Source: Yponomeuta sedellus
Lineage: Eukaryota > Arthropoda > Insecta > Lepidoptera > Yponomeutidae
DNA: 64,000 nucleotides
Assembly (NCBI GenBank): GCA_934045075.1
Contig: OW203722.1
Coordinates: 12,055,396-12,119,395 of the forward strand
Reading direction: 5' to 3'
Position numbers and translations under genes: made by a program. Positions 34,256-44,900 of this stretch are shown piece by piece. Every line of letters begins with the position of its first letter. Position 1 is the first letter of the stretch. The notes below the pieces were generated by a model that was not told the DNA's origin, ran no database searches, and worked only from the letters and a program-made list of their open reading frames with translations.

Positions 34256-34483
34256 CTAAAACATTTGTCTGCACAATCCAGCCGAATCTCGACGAAATCC
34301 AGATTTACACCTGATCTCCGGTACACGGATCATCAGCCCGCGATCAGTCTCTTCTGTAGTTGTTGTCGTGGCCATAAGGAGCTTTTGCCGAAAGTTGAAC
34401 ACCTTAGTCTGAGATTCAGTTCCGGTTTCTAAGCTAACCAGCACGATTAACGTCATTGCAAGGAATATTTTTTTTGCGTACAT
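34256..34483 (-). CDS. Small secreted peptide precursor, second ORF (uENF2-like)
   Basis: 75 aa with a signal peptide (MYAKKIFLAMTLIVLVSLE), a short spacer with a Thr run, and a C-terminal module CKSGFRRDSAGLCRQMF. The two cysteines follow the same spacing as in the ENF peptide (C-x2-G-x6-G-x-C-[KR]). It starts 56 nt after the upstream ORF stops and lies in the same orientation as the ENF precursor. As I recall, a Bombyx mori transcript carries uENF1, uENF2 and the ENF precursor in this order; position and size suggest this is uENF2. Function unknown. Confidence 0.75.
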   Translation of the reverse strand: MYAKKIFLAMTLIVLVSLETGTESQTKVFNFRQKLLMATTTTTEETDRGLMIRVPEIRCKSGFRRDSAGLCRQMF

Positions 34484-34539
34484 AATGATTAACTGTTAAC
34501 GACTCAATGCGACGTAACTTTGTTCGAAAGTGCACTGAT

Positions 34540-34848
34540 TCAGTCCATGACCTCCCGACAGTTTCCCGCTGGGTCCAAGCGTGAACCTGGCTTACAACTG
34601 GTCATGGGAATGTTGCGGGGGGCTTCGATCATGCTTGGCTTCAGATCCAAATCACCATCTTTCGGTGTAACCACTCTCACAGCAGGTTTTTCTATGTGGT
34701 ATCGGAATGAATCCACCAATTCTTTGAACGGGTTCGCGAATATGTCGATTAGAGCACTTTTTTCGCGGGCACTTGGTGACGCGACTGTATAAAATAACAA
34801 TTGCACAACAATGACCAGTATGATGAGCTGAGTGGCTCGAGGCGTCAT
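34540..34848 (-). CDS. Small secreted peptide precursor, first ORF (uENF1-like)
   Basis: 102 aa. The leader is TQLIILVIVVQLLFYTVASP. The mature part is mostly charged (KSALIDIFANPFKELVDSF) and ends with a Cys pair in CKPGSRLDPAGNCREVMD, again C-x2-G-x6-G-x-C-R. The ATG context is ACA at -3 to -1, so some ribosomes would have to pass it for the later ORFs to be read. It is the 5'-most of the three co-oriented ORFs. The uENF1 assignment is by position and size. An overlapping 80-codon frame at 34,652-34,894 is a shadow. Confidence 0.72.
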   Translation of the reverse strand: MTPRATQLIILVIVVQLLFYTVASPSAREKSALIDIFANPFKELVDSFRYHIEKPAVRVVTPKDGDLDLKPSMIEAPRNIPMTSCKPGSRLDPAGNCREVMD

Positions 34849-35341
34849 TGTACCACGATAGACGATATGTTTGTCCTTTAACGGATGTTACCACATATCA
34901 GTCACCCGGCGAACTATGACCTTGTGCGGAACGAGTTATGATTAAATTTGTATCTTTACTTTGTAGGTTAGTAGCTTTACTACGTTGTGAGCAAACTTTA
35001 AAGCGATAAACAAGGAAACTATTGTTTTCGATGAGCAATAATCGTCTTCCGTTTCATTTGTTTTTTCCGGTGCCCGGTGGTATACAACAAGTTCTGACCA
35101 CGAGAACAACCCTTTTGTTCAGTATGAATAAACAAGCCGCTTCCGATATAATTCATAATCCTATTCTTATTTTTTTCATACAAAAGTATGTGAGTAATAT
35201 TGTATGAAGTATGACTACTCTTTGAATTCGTAAAACTAAATTGACACTACGATATCTTTCGTATAGCTAAATTTACATCGAGCAGCACTACGAGTACTAA
35301 AAAGTAACTTAAGAAAACTACTATTGTAATATCGGGGTATA

Positions 35342-36644
35342 CTTAGTCGGGCCATAAGTTCTGTCACATATGGAAAGTTAAATAAAGGACACAATGAGTT
35401 ACGCATTACAACAATTTATATATCAAAGGAAAGGGTACAAAATACAGATTTAAACCATATTAAAACTATTCGAAATGTCCTCCTCTGGCTTCGATACAAG
35501 CCTTCAATCTGCAAGGCCAGTCATCAATCGATGCACGCACGACATTCATGTCAATATTGGCGACTGCTTTAATCAGAGATGCTTTAAGCGACTCCAAGTT
35601 GCGGTGTGGTTTAGCGCAGACCTTCTCCTCTAAGTGCTGCTATATTTTGTAATCCAAAGGATTCAAGTCTGGACTGGAGGAGGGCAAATCCTCGTGCGTG
35701 ATAAAGTCGATTCCACGGGTCGTGAGCCAAATTTGGATACTTTTCGCCTTATGGGCCGGCGCAGAATCCTGCTGGAAAACCCAGTGCCTATTTTCGAACA
35801 TTGTTTGTGAAAGGGGTTCCACATTGTTTGTTAGGACTGTGTTTTGATATACGAGGGCACTGGTTTTCACTCCTTTTTCACAAAAAAACACCTTTGTTGG
35901 ACCCAAATAGGAGACCCCAAGCCAAACCATGAATGCCGAAGGATGATGGCCACGCTGAACACGTGGCACACGTCTGCTCGCTTCTTCACTAGACTGTGCA
36001 TACACTTTATCATTTTGTTGTAATTCTCTTCAACATTAAAAATTTTTTCGTCAGAAAAGAGAATTTCGCGGTATTTTTTACCTGCGTACCGCCTTAACCA
36101 AATCCGGCACCTTTCGAGTCTGATTTTCTTCAGCCGTGTGGTAAGAAGATGTGCTGTTCTTTTTCTGTAGGCACGCAGTCCTAGGTCTTCATTCAACACC
36201 CTTTTAACAGTGGTTCTGCTTAGTCCCATCTGCAGAGCCAACATTTTTAGCTTGCGGACAGGATTTCATTGGATGCGCGCCTTCACTGCTTTGATGACCG
36301 CTGGAGTCCGAACAGTAAGAGGTCGACCGCTTCTTTGTTTATCATCTTAACTTGAATCTTCCCTGAATCGTTTGATAGTACGATAAATAAATCTCAGTGA
36401 AATTTTCAAATTTTTCAACAGTTTGAAAATCTCAGTTGGCGCCTGGCCGCAACGATGCAATGCAATTACTGCGACTCTGTCTTCTTTGCGCGTCCACTCC
36501 ATATTGGAAAATGAAGAAAATTCCAGAAAAACTGTGTTTTTATTTTCTTGAAAAATTAAAATTTCGAATGCCCATAACTTTTTTGTGGCCAGTATTTTAA
36601 ATTCGAAATTAAACCTTTGTGACAGAACTTATGGCCCGACTAGG
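35342..36644 (-). mobile_element. mariner-type DNA transposon, full length but dead
   Basis: 1,303 bp flanked by TA (35340-35341 and 36645-36646). The inverted ends share TAGTCGGGCCATAAGTTCTG. The inner word GGGCCATAA is also near the ends of the MITE at 17,437, which may point to a related family. Confidence 0.88.
35466..36502 (-). pseudogene. mariner-type transposase with two stops and a frameshift
   Basis: Starts MEWTRKEDRVAVIALHRCG and ends EARGGHFE. Two helix-turn-helix regions are visible (GQAPTEIFKLLK and LALQMGLSRTTVKRVL). Catalytic acidic residues lie in ILFSDEKIF, VFQQDSAPAH and SPDLNPLDY; I count 32 residues between the second and third. Stops occur after FREDSS and after ARIQ, and a frameshift lies near 35,950-36,000. 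About 345 codons, the normal mariner length. Confidence 0.88.
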
Positions 36645-36649
36645 TATTA

Positions 36650-37485
36650 GGCTTCAAACTCGTGCAAAAATATTCGTGTCCTAATATTCTTAGATTTTAA
36701 GTCATCAAAAATAAAACAACAGGACTCGTGATAGGTGTTTTATACAATCTAATAAAATTATATAATATTTTCACAATATAAATCTGAGAAAAAACTCCAA
36801 ACAAAAGTTGTAAAATATTTAAGAATTTTGAAATTCTGAGATAGCCGTGCACTTCCTCACTGCAGGAGACAGGGCTTCTCTCGGCGGATTAGCAAGAATA
36901 AAATATAATTTAATATAATCACTTGTATGTATAGTGTTCCTCGGCATTGTCCGCAATTTCACTTTGTAAAATTTATTTTTAATATAGAGCAACCTCTGGA
37001 AGCATCATAATCTTATATGAAAGATTTTTAGCCTCCAGAACAAGAAAACTTTTGTGTACTTTTGTTACTATGAAATAAACAGTTAAAATTTAGTGATTTT
37101 AAGCGCTGGTATTTTTTTCTACAAATTCACAGATATACGTAACTTACAAAATAAAGAAATGCTACATGCCGGAAACGAATACACGTCCTCTAGAATACAT
37201 TCTACCGATGAACTATCACCACGATGCAATACTATTGCTTATATACAGAGTATCATGGAAAGAACCGGTGAATGTTAAGAGTATGCTTATAATTATTAAA
37301 AAAAATAATGTATATTTTTTTCATTAATGAATTATCCAATTAGTAATAGTCCAAATAGTGCTTTATTGAGGCTGCCAGAAAAAATTATGGACGAACGTCT
37401 GAATATGAACTTTTATTTGAAAATAATATTACTACAATGAATGATGAACAATAATATTTTTCCTCACGTTAAAGTGTTCATTTGT
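36650..37485. other. No gene recognised
   Basis: AT-rich. A 61-codon frame at 37,093-37,278 has no recognisable domain. Confidence 0.5.
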
Positions 37486-37490
37486 TTTTT

Positions 37491-37690
37491 AGGGTTCCAC
37501 GCCGCAAAAGGAAAAACAGAAACCTTATATGAAGAAAAATTCGTTCGTTCGTCTGTCTATCTCGGACACACGTGAGGGTATCGAGTTGATATTGAAACCA
37601 TATACACAGGGTTACAGTCCCTTAAAATTATGAAGAAAATGCTCAAACTCCTATAAAACTTTTAGAAAGAAAGACATTTATTATAACAAC
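37491..37690 (+). repeat. Dispersed 'AGGGTTC...' lepidopteran repeat
   Basis: TTTAGGGTTCCACGCCGCAA, AAACAGAAACCTTATATG, TTCGTTCGTCTGTCTATC. Second copy of the repeat at 1,645-1,915. Confidence 0.55.
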
Positions 37691-38519
37691 AAGACACATC
37701 ACAGACACAAAATAAGCAGATAAATTGACATAATATGAGCACAACAGCAACAGAAATAAACGAAATACACAATGAAACATATATTAAGCCTGTGGTGTGG
37801 CGGCTGACTCAGCGTTGTGTTGAGGGAGTGAGCCCTCAGCGCTGATTTTTAGTCAGTGCCCGAGGTAACCGATGAACCTTTTGATGTATTTGAACTTATT
37901 TCGGAGTAAATTACATGCATGAAAACAGTCAATAGAGTCACATGGTACATAAACGCTCCATAGAAATCAAACTCCAACAGTGATATCTCATTTAGCACAC
38001 AGCGCCCTATAACGTGTGAAGCATTTTTAATATGGTTGGTATTAAAATATAATATTTTAATGCATCTACACTCTTAAGAATAAAGTAAAATAACTAAATG
38101 TAATAAGTTTTTTATTATTGTAATAACTTCATCTTTCGCATTTTTAGTGATGCCACAAAACCCCGGATTTTTTCCCCTATATTTTTCATTTCTATACAAA
38201 TAGAGGACATATAAAAACTTTCATTCCTAAGTTTTCATATATCTTCTATGATATAAAAAAGCTATGTCACACCAATGAAAGTTCGATGCAAGTTCACCTT
38301 TATTTACTCACCATATGCTACATCAGTAGCGTCACACTCGCATGAAGAAATCCCTGATGGAGTAAAAACATACCTTTATTTTATACAATTAAAGGATCTC
38401 TCAGGTTCTCATTCAGTAATAGAGTAGATATTTGCATGAGCTAGAGCTAAGGACTTTCATAAATTTGATTCGGAAAAAAGATCTGAAGTAGCACTAGCTA
38501 AACAGGATAGCTGTATTTT

Positions 38520-38592
38520 TTTTTTACATTTAAGAAATCATGGCTGTAATTCTATTTTCTCGTTGTGTAATATAGTGTTCTCTGTCTGTCAT
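38520..38592 (+). mobile_element. LINE 3'-tail fragment with TCTG tail
   Basis: AAGAAATCATGGCTGTAATT ... GTGTAATATAGTGTTCTCTG TCTGTC closely parallels 5,643-5,690 (AAGAATCATGGTTGTAATAT ... AATAAAGTGTTCTCTATC). Here the tail has stayed at about two units. Confidence 0.7.
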
Positions 38593-39300
38593 TTTTTACT
38601 ACATAGGTTTGGGCTGAATATTTAACATCATTTTTCAATAATTAATATAAAAAATAATGGCTAATTAGCTGGTCGGTCACAGAAAAACAAAATAGACTGA
38701 AAATTGGCAATGCGACAAACATTTGTTTTTTGACTTGAATAGTTTTGTTTATACTTTCCTGAATGTAAAGCACAGTATTCACCTTAGGTTAAAGACTTAT
38801 TTAGTCCTTCAACCTAGTGATCAAGCCCGTCTTGGGAATAAATAAGTTACTTTTGGCCTTATTGTAACAATGTACTATTTCGCAAGCTCCTGCTCTTTGT
38901 AAATGTAGATGTCACTTGAAGTAACCCGACGATGCAAAACGTACCGTAATGACTGATTGATGTGAGAAAGTCTACATATTCTCCAAATCATTTTGCACAT
39001 ATCTCTCTCTCTGAGAAAACCAGTGCCCTACAGAAAGGATGAAAGAAAGAAAGCATAAAAAAACTGTATAATATTTAACCAATCATGATGCATCAATACC
39101 AATAAACGTTACGAAGATTATAATATATTCGGCTATGTTTTGTTCCAGGGGTTAGTATTTAAAGATGTGATAAAAATATTTCCCAGTCTAACGTCACCTT
39201 TCACCTCAACGCCGATCGCTTCCACAGCTGGCCATAAGCCTTTTCCCGGTCACGCCAACATCTCGGTCTGGTGCCAATCTCGCCCATTGCTTTCTGACGG

Positions 39301-39360
39301 CTTTAGTAATGTTATATTATCGATTGAACGACAATCGTTCAATCGATAACATTACTAAAG
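39301..39360. repeat. Near-perfect hairpin with 5-nt bulge
   Basis: CTTTAGTAATGTTAT ... ATCGATTGAACG pairs with CGTTCAATCGAT ... AACATTACTAAAG; the left arm has an extra ATTAT. Probably a small inverted-repeat element. Confidence 0.65.
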
Positions 39361-40126
39361 GCGAACAATCGGGACAAAAGTTGGTTTACCCATGTAAATA
39401 TATACTCCACGACCTTTACACACGAGTACTCTACTTATTTGCGTTACGGATGATTTTTCAATAAAATGTTAAAGTGGACATACTGTCGAACGTACATGAC
39501 GAACATCCTTTGATCCCCACACAGGGTGCAAGCGTTGTAGGCATTTCGTGATTAAAATACCTCTTGTACTCCGTGCCAATGAAAACGATGAGTTCTCTAA
39601 TTTTAAAATTTTACATTAGTTACTTTATCTTATACACGGTGACAAGTTGTACATTGAAACTGATTCAAGAGCAGTTTTATTCACTTTTGTTCTACATTTT
39701 TGTTATTTGACAAAACCAAATATTTTCACATATTTTTCATATGATTTTCGACAAAAACCATTCCTCTGAATTCTTTATTGAATATATAAACTATTTCATT
39801 ATTAAAAACCCTTGTTAAAGCAACATCATTCATTATGATGAGTAGAATCACCTCTCTCTCAATCGCTTCAAAATTATACCCTGTCTCTACATGACGAAAA
39901 TGTATATTTTTTCCTATATATACAGGTTTTAGTTAGATGAACAAGTAATCAGATTTTCGTGGCACGAAATGTAACAAATAAATGATAAAGCCTTTATTAG
40001 CATACGAATATACAGCAAAAATTAGTATAAAGTATAAACATAGTTGACGAATATGCCAGCATACTGTCTTTCTTTGGGTACAGCGCACGACGACCTGGTA
40101 GCCTCGAATCACATGACATCATCACA

Positions 40127-40325
40127 CTAATATTATAAATGCAAAAGTTTGTGAGTGTGTATGTTACTTCTTCACGTCTAAACGGCTGGAGCGACTTTAA
40201 TTAAATTTGGTATGGGGTTAGCTGACACTTTGGATTAACACATAGGCTATGTTTTACTGCGGGAAAATATCTTATTCCCATGGGAAAATCGATAAACCGC
40301 GGCTAACAACGCGGGGCACAGCTAG
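40127..40325 (+). mobile_element. Non-autonomous Helitron, Lep1-like
   Basis: Begins with CACACTAATATTATAAATGC, runs through GTTTGTGAGTGTGTATGTTA and CTGGAGCGACTTTAATTAAA, and ends CACAGCTAG|T preceded by a CCGCGG..CGCGGGG hairpin. CTAG-type 3' ends with a short subterminal hairpin are typical of Helitrons, and this word set matches the lepidopteran Lep1 type. Confidence 0.7.
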
Positions 40326-40329
40326 TATA

Positions 40330-41910
40330 TTACAATGCCGGGGATAGTGGAGGGGAAAAAAGCTTGAGGCACACCACCCGCTAAATGGAGTGACTGATCA
40401 CCAAGGAAACCAATTTAAGATTCACCAGGCGGTCCACACAGCGAACGACAGGTCCAGTTGGAGAACACTCTACACTCATCCTCGTCAAAGCGGCCACTAT
40501 CTCCGCACAAAGGGACCAACTGATTGGATTGGATAGTAATAATTACATTACTTCATTACTAACCATGATAATATATCGACCCTGGTTACGGTGGCGAGGA
40601 GTTACTGGATGTGGACGGCACAGACTGTGAAGCTTAAAAAACCATGAGGGAGGCATATGTCACTCTAACAACACCGTGTAAAATGTTTAGTGGTCATTAT
40701 TTGTAATTGTAGGTAGTAGATGATGATCCGATGACATGCTAGTTCCCTCAGAGGATATGGTAAGCCACTTTCTAGGACTAGCGAGGTTTGCTGTAATATA
40801 TCCTCCTCGACCGATTTCGACCACAGCGACCGGTCCAGCTCCGTTCTAATCATCGCTGGTGTGCTCGGGCATGGCTAACATAGCCGATCTCATTAATGAA
40901 TGTCTGCGCACAATGCAGACAGGTGAGCACACCATTGCAGTACCTAGTTATAAATGATAGCACAGGGTGGGCGTGCTTTCAGTTCATTACGTCGAGCATC
41001 TAATTCAGAGCAGCGATTCTCTTCAAAACCTTTCACTCTGGCTTTTACCAGAGCCTGTCGTTTCGGTCGTCGAGCGGCTGTTTGTTTTTCATGTGGCGCT
41101 CAAGTACATCTTTATACCTTAAGAGTTGTCCGCCATGCTTAGACTTGCCCTCCTGAAGTTAAGAGAAAAATATGCACTTTGCCGTACGTTGATCAGACAT
41201 TCGCGATACGTGTCCACTCCAACGGAGTTGCCGCCGCATAAGATAGGCCTCAATCCCTGTGATATTTATATTGGCCTTACCCTAGCTAAACGGGCTGGTG
41301 GTTTAATTTGTAAATATGTTTTAAACGAGTCGTATACGATATATTAATTACTTACATAACAACATAATGTGTCTTTCACGCAACATTTTATTTTCTGAGT
41401 TGAGATGCAAAACATTTTAATTTAATACCGTAAGTCACCTTCATTTACCCACCCTAAGATTCCGCTGGTTGAATTATGGTGTGCTAAGGGGATGTGATAA
41501 TCCTAAACAATTTATAATGTCGATGCAAAGCTCGTCCCATTTATACAATGTTATAAAATGTCCATTCCATTACTCTTATTTGGGTTTAAATTGTTATTGG
41601 GGAAGTAATGCGCCACCCCTGATTGCAGGTAATAAAATTAAATGAATTTGACATCGATAACGGTACCGATTGCAATTTATGCATTAATTAACTTGCTTGT
41701 CGGGGCTTAGTGCGGATTTTAAATAAAAGCTTGTTACATTTTTACAAATTTATATTACGATGAACATGTTTACGGATGTAAAATGCTTTCCTCTAAAGTA
41801 TTCAGTCTATAAGCATATTTACAAATGTAACTAGCTAATCCCATCGTGACTTTTGTTGTCCATGATGTAACTTTTCATAAAATGTCTTTGGTAGGATGCA
41901 GTTTTTGTGC
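40330..41910. other. No gene recognised
   Basis: More GC-balanced at 40,330-40,930 and 40,960-41,300, with several 62-73 codon frames on both strands. None shows a recognisable motif, signal peptide or convincing splice sites. It may be decayed mobile DNA. The last coding exon of the Ser-rich gene begins just after it. Confidence 0.4.
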
Positions 41911-41915
41911 TCTGT

Positions 41916-44900
41916 TTAGCCTTTGTGGTGCTTGGATTTCTTGTGCTGAAACGAAATATTAACGTTATTAAAACAAATTTTCTACATTTTTCCTCATAGA
42001 GACATAATAAGGCTCTTTATCGGGTTACATTTTTCAAAGATAAACTTTTCAGCAATGTAAACAGCTGACAAATATATACTTATTGATTTCAGTGATCGAG
42101 ATATGGATTTCAGGTGAACTCAAGATTCGCACGCTCGCTTACCAAACTCAATGTTTTCAATTCTCAACCATCTTAAGCCTTGGATATGTGCTATAAAAAT
42201 TAACACAGATTTAATACCTTACATAATAGTTTGTAATTTGTTAATGTATTTCACGAAGGTTCAGTGACACTGAAGGGGATTAGGTATTCAACTTATCGAT
42301 ATAAATATAATAGAACCGCTCGTGGCCTAAGCGAACCGAGTGATTGGAATCAATCACTTGGTCAAGCAACAACAGGCGCGGCAGGTACGGGATGGATGAG
42401 TGTCCCGTGACTACCGCTAGTAGCATTTTTCCGAGCGCTTCCGTGCTTCGCAAGGCACGTTAAGCCGTTGGTGCCGGCTGTCATATAATGGCAGTCGTTA
42501 AGCCATGTCAGAGGCCTTATGGGCTGCTGATAACTTCTGACAGTAAGGCCCGCCACTGTCTCACAATCCTCCACCAACCCGGACTTGGCCCTCGTGGTGG
42601 AGTATGGCCTAACCTTCCTGCGATGCAGAAAGAGACCCGTGCCCCAGCAGTGGGGACATACAAGGGTTGATAACGATATAAATATATTTTATCCTAAATA
42701 AATACGTAAATAAAAATCGCAGCAGTTCCATACAAAGTTGTCATATTTGTTCTTAGCGAATGTGTGAAACAGATTTTTTTAAATACATCGTATCAGTTGT
42801 TGGTCTTATTATAAAATTTATTTTGACGACTAGAATAATGCCATTCAATTTCACCGGATCTTTCTGCAACACCCCATATTTACATAGTCTCATTGGAACC
42901 GGTAACAAACGTAGTTTGGTTGTGATTACGGTGTATTTCCATGTTTCTTATGTCTTTTTCATGGCACAGGGTAACCGAGTTTGGGAGCAGGACAAATGAT
43001 TATGTTGTGTGTAAGTCACTATTTTTGTTTTGTACCTTTATTTAAAGTCAACATGTACTTACGTCGTTCTTGTTGCAATCACTCTCCTCCGAGGACGATG
43101 ATGAGGAGGAGGAAGACGACGATGATGACGAAGCCCCGTTCTGAAATTGCAATGTAAAAAAAATATATTATATAAAAGGCACATAAACGAAGGCACGTCG
43201 AACTTTAAATGTCTATAAAGACAATATCCGCATGCATCCGACAGAGAACCAAAGTTATCGACATAGCTCAGAGAATTAGCGAGCTGAAGTGGCAGTGGGC
43301 TGGCCATATCTCGCGAAGAACCGATAACCGTTGGAGTAACCGTGTTCTTGAGTGGAGACAGCGACTCGGCAAACGTAGTGTAGGACGCTCTCTGACCAGG
43401 TTGGATGACGGTCTACGAAATACTGTAGGCAGATGCTGGATGCGGCAAGCTGAAGACAGGGCGCTATGGCGCTCATAGAGGAGGGCTATCTCGAGCAGTG
43501 GGCTACATAATATGGCCTGAAGAAAAAGAATAAGAAGAAGAAAAACAATATACTTATAACTCTAAAGTGTAATTTTAGGTTTCATAAATTAAACGGCATA
43601 TGAAATGCATTGAAACAAGGGATACTTTTGTAAATGACTTTACGCCATGAGGATGCAGTCGTAGGCTCAAAAATACAAATAAAATTACTTCACGGGCCAA
43701 TTTTGCAGCTTCTGCTATTGCATTACATTTGCGTTACGTCATAGAGCTACGAATCCAGTCTACGAATAAACACCCTAACTATACGTATAGTTACGTCGCA
43801 ATGGCAGAGGCCTTCTCTCAGAAAAAACATAGGTCAACTTAAATGTGGCTGAAGTACCTATCAAGCGACGAAAATTCTTTGCATACAATTCAATTTAAGA
43901 AGTGGTGCAACCTGGCCTTATCTAAAAAGTGTTTAGACAATTCCAGTAACATTTTGAGGTGTTAAAAACAATACATATTCCATTTTTTTATGCTTGCTGT
44001 AACCAATATGTGAAAATGCTGATATTGTTTTCGTTATTTCGGAGTTGCTTTTATTATATAAGTATCCCCTAAAAATGACCGTTTTTGGCGGAAATCCATT
44101 AAAGTCCTATGTGGTTCCTAGGTTCTAAAAATAGAGATGTATGATGTTTAGTTTTTTGTTATAAAACAAGTTATGATTTTTATTTCATTGGTGGTGCTAG
44201 TTACCACCCCAAAGTACCTTAACAAGTGTATTGCACAAACATACTTAAATAAACTTAGGCATTGGTACCAACAGTGCCTATTGGATGGTTCGGTTTTAGG
44301 CTCTGTTTATGGGCTGATTAGATAGATTGGTACCTGCGTGCCGGGTGAACCCGGGACCGCACTAATGTGAAGCAACTGGATTCTGCATTGTTCACTGCTA
44401 CCACCGCTTCATATCACCAATGGGTTTCGTAGTTTCATTTGAAACATCAACACCAACAAGGCAAACAAAAATATAAAAACACTCACAAGAGCAGCTAAGT
44501 AGAACTTTTGTGTGCCTGCTTAATATTTGCAAGCGGGCAAATAAAAATAATATACATCATAAAAGTTAGTGGAACGGTTTCATGATTATTGCTCATTAGG
44601 GCCGCAATTCAGGCTCGCCTGAGAACACCCGCTAGAACGGTGCTGTTCCAGCTGGGTCTTATATTATTGATACTGAAAATCGGACAAGAGCGAATTAGAA
44701 CAGTATGCAAAACTAACGTTGAGAGAAGTATGTTTTCTCCAAATTATGGATCAGAAAAATTAGGAAAAAAAAGTACACTTGTCTGATACAAGGTCAAATG
44801 TTCTTCCATAAAATCTAAACACAATGGTAAAGTCGTAAAGTGGTAAAATTACAGTAAATTAACAAATTTCGGATTTTTTCCTTCAAATTTTTTGTTAGAC

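Larger units (their letters stand above)
37700..40120. other. No gene recognised; one LINE tail and one hairpin
   Basis: AT-rich intergenic sequence. The only structures I can support are a LINE tail at 38,520-38,592 and a hairpin at 39,301-39,360. A 69-codon frame at 39,140-39,349 runs into the hairpin and is not convincing. Confidence 0.5.

Noticed and set aside
40665..41347. Arg/Ser-rich small ORFs
   Set aside because: No recognisable family; composition reflects a local GC patch, and frames overlap on both strands.
42760..42999. 79-codon ORF with a hydrophobic stretch
   Set aside because: Runs through repeat-like words (ACAAACGTAGTTTGGTT) within an intron; no domain or splice support.
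44485..44500. A possible 8-nt exon for the Ser-rich gene (between TTAG and GTGAGT on the minus strand)
   Set aside because: Eight bases would break the frame between phase-0 exons.
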